Positions 1 to 12,529 of a stretch of DNA of 64,000 nucleotides are shown here, piece by piece. Positions within the stretch are counted from its first letter, which is position 1, and each line of letters opens with the position of its first letter. Source of the stretch: Cymbidium sinense. Lineage: Eukaryota > Streptophyta > Magnoliopsida > Asparagales > Orchidaceae. The stretch lies in contig CM038214.1 of the NCBI GenBank assembly GCA_021442155.1, positions 144,742,488-144,806,487 on the forward strand. The letters are read 5' to 3'. The position numbers and the translations under genes are program-made. The notes beneath the pieces were generated by a model, which ran no database searches, had not been told where the DNA came from, and saw nothing but the letters and a program-made list of their open reading frames with translations.

Positions 1-480
1 ACAAGGTCCATAAACATATAAATAAAATATATATTCACTTGTGGATTAAGAGGACCCTAATGGTACCTTTTCCCAAGCATGCATCCTATCTTTAGGGCAG
101 TGTCAACAAAACTCCCTATAGTAATTGCCTAACAATAGGTCAGGTTCTATTTCTTGTGCTACCAATAGGTCACCCCGGTTGTTGTTCCCTACTTTAGAAG
201 ATGTAAATCTACTATGCCTTTGTTGACCTCATTTTTAGGATGAGCTCTAAACCCCTCTATCTTGGACATAAGACTTCTTTTAGACTTTAATAGTTCCTTA
301 GTCTTAAGACACATCTAGTGATTAGGTGGTCACTCAACCTAGCCCTAGAAAACCTAGAAGAGTTAGCCATAAGAATAGGTCATTCCTTAGGAGTGTTAGG
401 AAAATTTCCTACCCTTAGCCTAAACCATTCCTCACTTTCCTTCCTTCAAGTCAAACTCCAAATCAATTCTATTTGATTTC
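1..480 (+). repeat. Partial Ty3/gypsy 3'-region/LTR-like copy (D)
   Basis: This block resembles the stretches starting near 20,340 and near 60,125. Shared landmarks, in order, are a short AT-rich lead, CACTTGTGGATTA, a CCCAAGCA segment, a 'tagtgtcaacaaaactcc' segment and a 'ctttagaagatgta' segment. In elements A and C the same block lies about 1.0-1.2 kb after the end of pol. This copy may therefore be the 3' end of another element whose coding part lies left of the window. It could also be part of the 5' LTR of element A. The sequence does not decide between these. Confidence 0.6.
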
Positions 481-1270
481 CTTCAAATCAAAATCAACTC
501 CATATGATTGAAAACCCATGATCAAAATCCATCAAAAATTCCTAAGTCAAATTTTGTTTAAGTCTTAATCCTTCCCTTAAGGAATTAACCAAAATCATGA
601 TTCAAACCTATTCAAACCTTTGATATTTTCTCATAATTCATTTATATTCACATATATAAATGAAATATAAATTCAAATCAATCAAACTAAACTCAAAACT
701 CAAATCAATTCATGAAAATTTTCTTAAGTCCCTTTAATTTTCTATTAAAGGACTTAGCCAAAATCAATCCTAAACCTTGATCAAACCTATTCAAATTCAT
801 GGGATTTTCTCAAAACTTATTTATATTCTCATTTATATTCTCATATATAAATGAAATATAAATATAAATCAATAAAATCAAACCACAAATTAAATTCCAA
901 ATTTAAAATCCTTTAAATTCCTTTAATAGATTTAACCTAAATCATGATCAAACCATTTCAAATTCATGGATTTCTTCAAAATTATTTATATCCTCATTTA
1001 TATTCTCATATATATAAATGAAATATAAATATAAATCAATCAAATCCAATGCAAAATTAAATTTCAATTTAAAATTCCCTTAAATCCATTAAATTCCTTT
1101 TAATTTTAACCTAAATCATGATTAATCCACTTCAAATCCTTAAAATTTTCTCATGATCAATTTATATTTTCATTTATATTCACATATATAAATGAAATAT
1201 AAATTGAAAAAATCAAAATCAATTCCAAAAATTAAACTCAAATCCACTCAAAATCAAATCTAAGCCTTTC
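481..1270. repeat. AT-rich tandem repeats (~175 bp) with palindromes
   Basis: Four degenerate units carry a common core in which an inverted repeat sits before a 'gaaatataaat' tail. In the first, the arm TTCATTTATAT (637-647) pairs perfectly with ATATAAATGAA (654-664) over a 6-base loop. Equivalent hairpins centre near 841, 1,007 and 1,180. Between cores the units share phrases such as 'cctaaatcatgatcaaacc' and 'ttcaaattcatgg'. No coding potential is seen. Confidence 0.65.
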
Positions 1271-2420
1271 AAGCTAAAATCTTGAACTTAGTCAAATCAC
1301 TTTCAAATCAAGACAAACTCTTGATTTTCTCTCATGGTTCAATCAATCCTACAATCATGAGCTCATATGTAAATCCATACTTCAATCATTCAATCAAAAC
1401 CTAATTAAAATCAAACCCAAGACCCTTTCATATCCTTCCTTTGAATATGAAATTTTCAAATGGATCTAAATCCATTTGACTTCAAACCACTTGTAAATGG
1501 ATTTATATTTCAATCATAAGTCCATATACAAGATCAATCAACTTCAAATCAAGCTTTGAGCCATTTGATCCACTTAGGCTCACTTGACCCAAAGTGACCT
1601 AAAGTACTTATGAGCCAACTTTTGATCCTAACCAAATTGGATTGAACCAAACTCATATATCCATCATCATGATCATCAATCATCATGGGATGATCAATCA
1701 ACTAAATTGGGTCAAACCAAGTCAAACCTAAGGGTTGACCAAGTCTAACCTAAAATGATACCTTACATAACCAAATTCCACCATAGGCCAAATTGATTGA
1801 AACCATTGATCTAAGTTCACTCATGACCTATGTTTGAACTTGACCAATCTAACATTTGAGCCTAACCTAGCCCAATTGACCCACTTGACCCAAGTTGACC
1901 CATTTTGATCTAAGCCTTGATCTAAGCCAAATTGATTGGAACCAATGGGTCATGTCTATCCCAAATCACTTATGTAACTTGACCAAAGCCTCAATTGGCC
2001 AACTAGACCCAACCTAAATTGACCTTGGACCCAACATGACAGTCATGTTGAGCCAAATTGAACTTAACCCAAATTGGTTGGAAATAAAGATACAAATCCA
2101 CAACATATGACTAACCTAACCTAAACCTACCCTTGACCTACCTCAAATAGGTCAACTTGACCCATTTGACCTAAGTGAAGTCATATGAGCCAAAACCAAA
2201 TATATACCAAATTGAATCAAACCAAAGCCAACAAAACATTTCAAATGGTCATATGAACTTGACCCTTGGTTTGACCCAATTTGACCTATTGGTCAACTTG
2301 ACCCAATTTGACCCATTTTGACCTAGACCCATTTTGAAAATGGGTCAACATGAGCCAAACCTATCAAATGGATTCAAATCCATTGAAACTTGGCCAAACC
2401 TAGTTTCTCCCCATACCCAA
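1271..2420. repeat. TTGACC-rich low-complexity stretch
   Basis: From about 1,560 to 2,350 the strand is made largely of short phrases built on TTGACC, TTGACCCA and 'ccaaattg', roughly twenty TTGACC in all. They include near-tandem runs at 1,870-1,900 and 2,255-2,330, and an inverted pair around 'cccattttgaaaatgggt' (2,328-2,345). TTGAC is the core of the plant W-box bound by WRKY factors. Whether these sites act as promoter elements or are just a decayed short repeat cannot be told from the sequence. There is no open frame of note. Confidence 0.5.
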
Positions 2421-3600
2421 CATGTCCAAATAAAAAATAGCAAAATTACTATTCTACCCCTAGGCCATATATAAAATTTTGGCCTAACCCATGGGTAATT
2501 CGGTCATACCCTCTTCCCAATCACTTGAGGCTTTCCTAAAAGCTCAAGGGGACTTAGTGATGAGTGGTGCACCTAACCCAATGTGTTTGGGTCAGTCCAT
2601 TTGGTCCTTAGACAAAACCCAACCCCTTAACTTAAAATTGAAATTTCAAACTCCCTCTTAAGCTCAAATTCAACACATGGGAAGTTGGCAACCCATTCCT
2701 TGGATCAAACTGACCATGTGCACACTCAAAATAGATCAAAAAACCTTCTCAATCTCATCAATTGGATCAAAATAGCAAGACCATTGCCTACCATCCGATT
2801 CTTCAAGGGAGATATACTCCCCTTAATTCACTTCTATTTTCACACATGCAAGGTTAATTGAAGAATAGGAAGCCAGAGCAGCCACTGGGGATTGATCCTA
2901 AGCCTCCTAGAGCTCTTCCCATTTTCTTCTTGGCTTTTGAAATGAAAATAGGGAGGTAGTGAATTGCCAACTTCTTTTTATGCTTGATTTCCTCCCAATT
3001 CCTCCTACACACTTCTTCTATGGACCAATACGAGATCACTCAAGCTTCCATTAGAGTTTCCATAGCAAGGAAAGGAGCAATTGGATCAAAGCCACAAGGA
3101 TCGTTAAGTGGTTTTGGTCCATAGAGCAAACCGCTCAATCCCAAGGCCAAAGAATTTCAACAGGGCTTCGTCTCCACTAGATGAAGCTACCTCATTGATC
3201 TCAAGCACAAGTGATCACCTTCGATGAGGTATGGAATTTTTTGATCACTAAACTCAATGTGGTGTGGAGCTTTGTGAAAGAAATTTTCACCTCATCGAAT
3301 TTTGATCATTGGATTTTTTGCTCTCTGTCTCTAGATGGTGTGGGTTGATTTTGGTTTGATTCCATGCTAGATCGAGCTTGGATCTTCTTCTTGATCATGG
3401 AGGGTCTCTATTGATCAAGGGAAAGAACTTGCTCATCTCATCCATCGCATTTTAGATGGAGAGATTATTAGCACATTTAGTTATATGTTTATCCTTTATA
3501 AACCGGGTGAATCCTTAGCATATCTTCAATCGGGCTACATTTCATATTTGGGATGTGACATTTAAGTTACCCCTCACATGATAAAAAGCGCCAGCACATC
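2421..3600. other. Unassigned AT-rich sequence, LTR-like
   Basis: I see no recognisable gene here. A 61-codon frame on the minus strand resembles nothing. The stretch is less repetitive than its flanks and contains 'ctttataaacc' near 3,494, which could pass for a TATA element. It may be the end of an LTR, but no paired terminus was found. Confidence 0.3.
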
Positions 3601-5870
3601 GCCGATGCTAGGGATTACATAGGGTTAATTAATAATGCTTAATTAATTTTTGATTAATCCATGGATCTTCAAAAATGCATAACTCTTAATAGAAAATTTA
3701 GAAAAAATATAAAATTAAATTCTTTAGATAGATAATTAAACCTAGAACATTTTAAAATTAATTTTGATGAGTTTTGAATTATGATTTTCTCTAAATTTGG
3801 GTTTTATTAGAAAGTTTATTTTGCTAATTACTCTTTGATTAGGCTCTGATTAATCCCAAATTTCTTGGGTATGTTTTAGGGGATGACCTCTACCTCCTCT
3901 AATTTTCTTGGGATTTATTGAATGGTTGATTAGAGAAATTTCATGTGGTTTCCTTAATTACCCTTCCTATATAATTAAGCATAATTAGGGATCAGTGGTT
4001 TTTCCCTTTGATTAGGGTTGATTAAGGTCAGATCCAATATGTAGGAGGTTTATGGAATAATTTTGGGGCATTTCCCCTAATCTATTCCCTAAACCCCCTC
4101 TTCTCTCATTAATCTCTTCATATAATTATCCCCTTAATCAATTTTCTAAAAATTCTAAAAAGTTCCAAAACTTAATTAATCTACCTTGGGTTGATGCTTA
4201 GGTGTTTAATAGCCTAAGTTGAATTAAGGAAATGAAAACACAATTCATATGTATGAAATGGTGTTTTAAAATTACTTAAGTTAACCCCCTTAGCTTAATT
4301 AACTTTTAATTGTGAGCCAAATTGCATTAGGCCTTTTCATTATTAGGAACATTGCAAATTTAAATTCCTTATGGATTTTATGTCATCTCATTAGCTCATA
4401 AATATTTAGTTAATTCTTCTAAGGTGGTCTAGGTAAGTGTTAATTAAGTTGCTTAATTCATACCTTAACCTAATCAATGCATAAAAAAAGATCTAATTAT
4501 TTAATAATTAAACAAAAATATAAAATGCATGTGGGAATGAGTTAGGAATAGTAAACTCATCTCACCTTTTCAAAATTAAATCAAACTTCAAACTAAACAA
4601 AATCACTTTGAAATTCACTTTGATTTATTCTAAATTTTCTTATTCTATAAGAATGTCTTTAGATTTAAGTGAAGTGAGTTTGTTTACATGCTTTCATTAC
4701 TTTGAATCTTTCCTCAACATGTTAAGTTGTATGCCATGTGATTTTAGCATTCATAATTTCATGTTTCAAATTTTAAAATGAAATTGTTTACTTTATGTCA
4801 AATGTGCATGTGTTGGCTAAAATAAAATATGAGTGGCTATTATCACTACTAAATCCAAATTATTTTCAAAACTTATAAATTAAATATCAAATTTTAAAGT
4901 ATGCTACTTATACTTTAATTATAAGCTTGCATGTGAAATATTATAAAGGTATGCTTAGTATAGGTTTCCTTTCTCTCTATGTTGGTATAGTTTTGAATAG
5001 AATTTGGTGAGATATAAGGTTCATTTGAAAAGGACCTAATGCTCACCTAATTTCATATCCTATTCATCCCTATGCTACCATCTAAGAAGGGTTACCTACA
5101 CTTACAAACATAAATTGCATAAACAAAACAAATCTATTAAACAACTTTTGCATCTTCCTTTTCTATTTCATTTCTTTTATATGCATGTTTGTATTTATGG
5201 AAAGTTAGTCTATACAACCCGAGGTTGTGAGGCTTTAAGTAGCCTAAGTAGGTCTTGTACCTTACACCTCAACAATGGCACTTTACTCACTTATGCCTTT
5301 CTTACTTTCATGTATGTATGTGAAATTTTGGATAAGGAAAACCTTTTCTACTTAAGAAAAATCATGCATATTCAACTTCTAAATTTTCTTAAATGGATTA
5401 CCTAGCATGCATCATAAAGTATGTTAACTACTCTCATTTTCATGTATAGATATGCTTAAGGTCCATCCATATGCATGTTATATATATATATATATATATA
5501 TGTTGGGAAAGAGATGAAGTAATGTGTGTTATGTGAATTTTGATTCATTTTATTTAATCTTAAAATGCCTTTCTCTTTGAATAGGTTTGTTTAGGGTTTA
5601 TCTAAACTTAGGATTGATTAAAAGATGTAATCAAAACATTCACCCAAATGAAACTAAAATATGAACCCACTTTAGAAAATTACTTAAGGTTAGGGAAGTA
5701 GAAGTTCTCTTCTCTTTCCCTCTCTTCATAACTTAGTAATTCACTATAGGTTTTAGTTAAACCAAATTAAAACATGAAATACAATCAACCCTTAAATAAC
5801 TTAAATGAAACCCTCCTCTATGTTGAACATGTCCTTCACACTTAGAAAATTTGAACCTAAAGCCATAGCT
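3601..5870. other. Unassigned AT-rich intergenic sequence
   Basis: Nothing recognisable as a gene is present. The first 900 bases are dense in TTAATTA/AATTAA words. The frame at 5,115-5,405 (96 codons) has no motif I recognise and lies in plain AT-rich DNA. Confidence 0.4.
5479..5501. repeat. (TA)n microsatellite
   Basis: A simple TA dinucleotide run of about 11 repeats in AT-rich DNA. Confidence 0.95.
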
Positions 5871-7560
5871 AAGCATACCACACAAACCTTCAAAGCACAC
5901 ACATTAGCCTAAGTCACCACTTCTAGCCTTAGGTTAAGTCGGTGCATGGTTTGATGTTATGTTTTATTTTATGATATATGTTTTAGAATGGTGTTAGGGT
6001 GTATGCTCGTAGAATGAATGGTTGGAGTCTAACTATTTTTTTCTGCAGGGGATTGTGCTTAAGGGGTGCTATCATAAATAAAAATATAAATGCTTTTGCT
6101 AACAGATGCATTATATCCCTTAGCATAATATATAGGCTAGGTGGACTTAGTCACCATGTGTGGGGTGATAAGTATAATTTACATGCTTTGGATTTGTGTG
6201 GTGTGCTTTAGCTAATCTTTATTTTGGAGGTGTTAGTTAGATTTCAACTTTTCCCTTTTCATGTAAAAATTTGTATAAATATGATTTTAGAATGATTTGT
6301 TATGTGGATTAGGATGAGCATTGGTCATAAGATCTTATCTTATGCACCATATGAAGCCTTAAAGCATTTACCATCCAACCATCCAAAGAAGGAACCAAAC
6401 AATAAAAGAAAAAAAGAAAGAAGAAAAAAGATAGAAGAATAAAGCTTGAAGACCCCCATAATAATGAATTCCTTTGCTTAATTGTAATTTAATTCATTTG
6501 TAATCTAGGTTGTATAAGGGTAGAGCTAGTCTAGCCACATTTTATATTTTCAGGTTTGTGTGGTGGTGCCCGACCACAACAGCCATTTATTCTTTTTTGC
6601 AATTAGCTTTATAAATTGATTGATGATTTGTTTAGCTTTTGCATTAAGTGGCATGATTTTCCTAGTTTCTTCCTTGCTTTATGTATGGCCTGGATGTGGA
6701 TTAGGCTCTTTAGGGAAAAATAAATCTTTTACCCAACTTAACAATTCAAATTAAACAATTGATAACCTCACCTAAAGCTTAGGTTTAAAATCAAGATAAA
6801 AGAATTAGCAACCCCTTAGGATGAGCATTTATTTACAATATCATGCACAAATGCATCTTATTTCACTCTTGATTGGAGGGCTTCCACTTTTTTTTGAACC
6901 CCTTGACCTTTGAGCGTGGTGGAAACTCACATTATCCCTTCTCACTGATTTTGTCCAATAATTTTCTTTCTCATGCATTAGTCATAAAAATCCTATTAGT
7001 CTGAGTCAAAAATATTTTTCCAAAATAAAAATAAAATGAAATTTGAATTGCATTAGATCTATGTCATTTGAAGCATGTCCCTTACATGATCTAGTCTCTT
7101 TAGGAGTGAGTTTAAGGACTTAGTCTCTTTCTAAAAAATAATAGCCTAGCCATCTTGCATAAGCATAAAGACTTGTCTGCATGAATTTAAAATCATAGGA
7201 GGAGCTAGTTGGTGGCCACCCCCAGGCGGTTGTAAGTCCAAGCCATTGGGTGGTTTGTCCTCTCTCGTGGAGGCAAACCAATTACCCATTTTTCACTTTA
7301 GATTTAGGTTGTGCTTTTCCCTGGCTCAGATTTAGGTTAGAGGTTGCTTCTCCCCTTTGTGGGCCATAAGCATAATTCCTCACCTCCTAGGACATTTCTT
7401 AATCTTGTGTTAAGGAATCTTAAGTCCTAAAATTCTAATGAAAATTCAACTTAAAGAAACTAAATCAATTTCAAAATGTAAAGCCAACTATAGGATAGTC
7501 TAAGATGCTCACTAGGTTTTCTAGCATCATGGGCATCTCCTACTTATCTTCCATTATGGC
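5871..7560 (+). repeat. Dispersed repeat, reverse copy at 42.98-44.43 kb
   Basis: The reverse complement of 42,980-44,430 matches this stretch in order. 'cacttctagc' near 5,918, 'ttgtataagggt' near 6,509, the 'cagccatttattctttt' area near 6,580, 'cttgacctttgagcgtggtgga' near 6,903 and 'cctcacctcc' near 7,379 all have counterparts there. It is thus a repeat family, probably the non-coding leader or LTR of the same retroelement group. No coding region is evident. Confidence 0.65.
7216..7280 (+). other. Two adjacent stem-loops
   Basis: CCACCC (7,216-7,221) can pair with GGGTGG (7,248-7,253). Overlapping its end, TGGTTTG (7,251-7,257) plus CCTC pairs with GAGG plus CAAACCA (7,270-7,280) around a short loop, an 11-bp stem with one bulged T. 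The two helices share three bases, so they are partly alternative. The function is unknown. Confidence 0.55.
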
Positions 7561-8280
7561 TTCGATAATAAATCCCTCTTTTGATCAATCCCATTTTGAT
7601 CTTCAAACATAAACCAATCGATTGATAGTCCTTTCCTATTGGAATCTTCAAAGACAATGATCATTTACCTTAATCGAGAGTTTTCCTAAGGGATCCCATC
7701 CTTTAAGATGTAATTAACTATAGGGGCTTGCCCCTTGTGAACTTAATGAACACGGTTTAAAATAAACTTACTTTTCCATGTAAAGTGGGGAAGAATCTGT
7801 ACATATGCAATCATCCTTAGGAGTCCTTATTGAGGTGATTAGGTCCATTAAAGGGTAGTGTTTTCTATCTTTCAAGATAGTACACTATTTTCTTGATGAC
7901 GTACGATCATCTAAATATGTACATATGCGGATCTACGTGGCATCTTACCAAGATGAATTTCTATAGGTCTCTTCTTTTCTTTCTCCCTACAGATTTGAAG
8001 GTGACTCATAAGAATTTATTCACCGATTTTCTGGCGACTTCTGGGATGGTTCTCTCTCCATCTTTGGTAAATGATCATTATCTTTGAGTATCAATAGTGG
8101 GTTTGTACTTTGGTATGAATCCATAACTATCCTTCTTTTCATTGACACTTAGCTCATTTCATTCTTGAGTTAAGGTAGCAAATATCTTTAGGTTTTAGGA
8201 TCACATTCCTTGTTGGTCTTCAAACCCCAATTGGGTCCTCCAATGGGTAAAATGAAGAAGATCTAAATAAATAAAAAGAA
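7561..8280. other. Unassigned leader sequence with a strong hairpin
   Basis: There is no gene. The stem CTATCTT (7,865-7,871) / AAGATAG (7,874-7,880) is extended after a mismatch by TAGTG (7,856-7,860) / CACTA (7,883-7,887). A 64-codon frame nearby has no recognisable product. Confidence 0.45.
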
Positions 8281-10620
8281 AACATCTTTAAGACTTCTTC
8301 CTTATCATTTTCATGATAAGCAAAGGTTCATCCTAAAATAATAAATCTTCCATAAAGAACTTTACCTTTTCAAAAGCACCTTTCCAAAATGCACTTAATA
8401 AAATATTTTCCACAAAATTTCTTCACCCTCATTTAACAATTCACATAATTGTTACATGTTCCAAAAGCACAAATGAACATCTTCTTTCAATTCACTTTAA
8501 TGAAGATTTCATTTTCAAAATGAACAATCATTTTTTCAAAAAATCATAATCATAATCATAAAGTTTTCAAAAGCACACATGAATCTTTCTATTTCCATAC
8601 ATTCACACTTATTGAATGGAAAGTTCATTTGTAAACAAAATTAAAATTTTCAAAAAAAAAAGCATACATGAATACCTTCATTTAATATACTCAATTTATT
8701 AAATGAAGATTTCATTCCAAATAAAATATCATATAGAAAATCCCACTTAAACATATCCCACATATGTTTTAAGTTGGAATTCCTCCCTTTTCAAAAAAGA
8801 AACAATCACACACAAAAATTTCATACTTCAAAAATAAAAATTGATCTCCATTCTACATACCTAAATTTGTTGAATGGAGGCCCTCTTTCAAAACATTAAA
8901 ATCAACAATCATATTTCAAAAAAATTTCAAACAACATTTGGAACTTCATTTAACATATCCAAATTTGTAAGTGAAGTCTCAAATTCTAAATCAAAATTTT
9001 CTAAACACATTTTGGAACCTCACTTAGCATAATCAAATTTGTTAAGTAAAGTTTCCAAATCAAAATCAAAATCAACAATCATATTTCAAATTCAAAACAC
9101 ATTTGGAATTTGATTAGCATAATCAAATTTGCTAAGTAAAGTTTCCAAATCCAAAATCAAAATCAATAATCATAATTCATAAAAATTTCAAAACACATTT
9201 GGAATTTCATTTAGCATAATAAAATTTGCTAAGTAAAGTTTCCAAATCAAAATCAAAATCAACAATCATATTTCAAAAAATTTCAAAACACATTTGGAAT
9301 TTCATTTAGCATAATCAAATTTGCTAAGTAAAGTTTCCAAATCAAAATCAAAATCAACAACCATATTTCAAAAAAATTTCAAAACACATTTGGAATTTCA
9401 CTTAGCATAATCAAATTTGCTAAGTGAAGTTTCCAAATCCAAAATCAAAATCAACAATCATATTTCAAAAAAATTTCAAACATACATTTGGAACCTCACA
9501 TAGCATAATCAAATTTGCTAAGTGAAGTTTCCAAATCAAAATCAAAATCAACAATCATATTTCAAAAAAATTTCAAACATACATTTGGAACCTCACTTAG
9601 CATAATCAAATTTGCTAAGTAAAGTTTCCAAATTGAAAATCAAAATCAACAATCATATTTCAAAAAAAACATTTGGAACCTCCCATACAAATTTGTTAAG
9701 TCTCCAAATCCCAAAATTCAAAATTTTCAAAACACATTTGGAATTTCACTTAGCATAATCAAATTTGCTAAGTAAAGTTTCCAAATCCAAAATCAAAATC
9801 GACAGTCATATCTCAAAATTTTCAAACAAACTTTGGAACTTTATTTAACATACCCAAATTTGTTAAGTAAAGCTTCCAAATCCAAAAATCAAAATTTTCA
9901 AACACCTTTTGGAACTTCTTCCCTTAGCATACCAAATTTTCTAAAGAGAAGTTTCCATTTTTCATAATAAAAAATGAAATCAAAATTTTAAACACACCAT
10001 TTGGAATTTCATTTAGCATACTCAAATTTGCTAAGTGAAATTTCCATTTCATAAAACCAAGTGGGACTTCATCTTTAGCATACCAAATTTACTAAAGTTG
10101 AATCTCTACTTTCAAAACACTTCAAAATAAAACAAAACACTTAGGATTCCCTTAGCATAACAAATTTACTAAGGATCCTACCCTTTTAAAAAATAAAAAA
10201 TTTCCAAAAAATGAAACACTTAGGATTTTCTTAGCATACTTAAATAAGAATCTATTTTCAAAATTAAACAAAACACACTTAGATTCTTCACTAAGCATAC
10301 TTAAATTTGCTAAATAAATTCTAATTTTTCAAAATAATTGAACACAAACAAAATCATTTTGACCTTTACTTTAACATACCAAAATTTGTTAAAGGAAAGG
10401 GTCCTCAAAATCACAAAATTCAAATTCAAAACATAAATGAACCTATGGAAGCATCCTATCAAACATTTTGAATCCATATTTCAACATACCTAAATTTGTT
10501 GAAGTTTGGATTCATATTCAAATTCCTCTTTCAATCAATCTCTTCAAATCTATTTGAACCCCTTAACACTTCCAAGTTGTTGGATGTGGGTTCAAATTTT
10601 CAAAATTCAAAATCTATGGA
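8281..10620 (+). repeat. Tandem hairpin array, ~25 units of ~75-97 bp
   Basis: Each unit has a left arm, a conserved loop of about 10 bases (consensus like TAATCAAATT or TACCAAATTT), a right arm complementary to the left, and an AAATC/ATTTCAAAA-rich spacer. In the unit at 9,388-9,438 the left arm (9,388-9,407) and right arm (9,418-9,438) pair over about 20 bp. Central units are 88-98 bp apart and similar in sequence. Outer units differ in arm sequence yet still pair: 8,846-8,857 with 8,868-8,879 (11 of 12), 10,142-10,157 with 10,167-10,180, 10,361-10,376 with 10,387-10,403, and 10,470-10,486 with 10,497-10,513 (14 of 17). The array ends immediately before the first gag-like sequence of element A. 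Confidence 0.85.
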
Positions 10621-10706
10621 GATAAAAAACTGATACAAGTTCATTTCTCATTGCTTATTCTTTTTAGTTAGTGTAGTGTAGTTCAGTGTTACTTTTCTAC
10701 AGTTGT

Positions 10707-12480
10707 GCAAATGGCTAGTTCTTAGAAATTTGTCTTTACTTTCCCTCATGGTATGGATCTAGCTTTAGACTAGCCTGACTTCCCTCGTTTGGACTGTACC
10801 CACTTGATCCACTTTGGCCAAAGATTTGGGGGGGCCAGGATCACTTGTGAGGGCATTCCCCTTACCACAATCAACAAGAAGAAGGTGATCGGGCAGAAGC
10901 TGATCATCAGGATAGATTTACCATCTGATTTGATGTCTCCTCACTGAAGAGGAAAGTTATGGTAGTACCACAGACTTTAGTTATTCTAGCGATGCTAGTA
11001 GTTCTTGTAGTTCATCCTAGAGTTGCCCCAATTGCCCTAGTGCGGCTAGCACCCACCATCATACCCCCAGGGTAAGGCTCTCTAATTTTAGGGCTTGCCT
11101 CCCACGACATTTGAGTATGGGTCTAGCTCACACTCCTCCATCTACTTGCAGTGGAACAAGAACCATATGGTCAAATGGTTCCACACTCAGATAGCCAGAG
11201 CTAGAGGTATTCGATTAGCCATGGATGAGTCTCCCATGATCACTTCACCAGTTACAAAACTAGTTTCATCCTCTCTCAAAAGAAGATGGAGGATCAGTTC
11301 ATCGTCTCCTCTTGTGTTGCACTTGTATCCAGAAGTTTCTAGGAGTAGGAGGTCATATGCCGACCTCCGTTCTATTCTATACCAGGTAGGTGGAGCATAT
11401 GGACACTCAAAGTTTGGTACCCAGTTCAACCTTCAATTTGTTATCCCCCATGTAGAGAGGTAGATTCATCAGGAGAGGGCTCGTGAGGTCCATACATCAC
11501 ACATTAAGTGATGGAGGTTGTCATTAGTCACCACTTACGCTTGGTTGATTTTCCTGCTACGCACGACCATGCGATAGTATTCTCCTCACGGGACCAACCA
11601 CCATGGGAAGTTCAGTGCAGAAGTAGGTGGAGTCTCCACCATCACTCTACCTCTTTTCGCCATGGTGGGTTTAGCATCTCCCATTCCATCTAAGGCCATG
11701 AAGGTCGCATTAGGGGAAAAATGTACCCCGTTGGTGATCTGGCTATGGCCAAGGGATCCTACCCCTCCTACACCACCCATTATCATAGGGCTGAGCTCTC
11801 CTGCTTGACCTTCTGCCCTAGTGGTGGTGCGGAAGGAGTGGCGACCCTAGAGCATCGTGGTCATTCCTTCACCAACTCCCTCCATACAACCAAATGCAAA
11901 AAATGGTGACACCTATCACATATATTCCAGATGATAATTTAGTTGCAGCAGTAGTAGAGGATCATCCTAGGATTATTACCCTTATTACATCCAGTATTAG
12001 TCAGGAGTATCATTCTTCTAGTGAGTACAATTTGCACAGGATTGACTCCCCAATTATAGGGTTGTGCCTCTCGATATGATAAGCGATCACCGGTCAAAAC
12101 TATTGTACGTTAGATCAATCCTTAGATGAGATAGTTGAACACTATGTTATGGAGAAGAAGGAGATCTTAGGGTATGCTTGGTTGATGAGAGTGCTTTGAT
12201 CCCTAATAAAGATGACTTGATGGGGATTCAGGATATGCATTGATACTAGAGGATCTCTTCTTAGGGATCAATAGGCCATGGAAGATGATGAGATTGATCA
12301 AGGAGACACTACAGAATCAGCCCATCACCTTCGATAGCAGTTAAGGCAGAAAGACAAGTAGATTAATAGGATGGCACAACAGTTACAGGACTTGTTAGCA
12401 ATAGTGCCAGTGCTTCATAAACAAGCCCCTCTAGTTCATCCTAGTATAGTCGATGTTAGTCTAGTGCATGTCTTAGACCC
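10707..12480 (+). pseudogene. Region upstream of gag core (gag N-terminus or extra ORF)
   Basis: Several short open frames follow one another. The longest is 122 codons from 11,095. The final third encodes a glutamine-rich, likely coiled-coil stretch read as QLRQKDK-INRMAQQLQDLLA with one internal stop, as is common before the gag core of Tat elements. The earlier part resembles no domain I recognise. No equivalent is present in element B, which starts later. It could be the amino-terminal part of gag or an additional upstream ORF of the kind some Tat elements carry. Confidence 0.45.
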
Positions 12481-12529
12481 GGTTAAGACTCTCTCATTGA
12501 GCAAGGTAGCACTAGCACTATAGGAAGGT

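Noticed and set aside
5115..6211. Frames of 96 and 70 codons on plus
   Set aside because: They lie in AT-rich repeat DNA with no recognisable domain. The second lies in the repeat that recurs reversed at 43-44 kb, where no matching frame is kept.
7216..7280. tRNA or small structured RNA gene
   Set aside because: There is no cloverleaf, no A or B box and no anticodon arm, only stem-loops.
8900..9800. CRISPR-like regular spacing of repeats
   Set aside because: The spacers are as similar as the repeats, the unit is a ~95-bp hairpin, there are no cas genes, and the setting is a plant nuclear genome.
11187..11429. 80-codon minus frame in the gag-upstream region
   Set aside because: It is antisense to the retroelement and overlaps the longer plus frame. 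No motif recognised.
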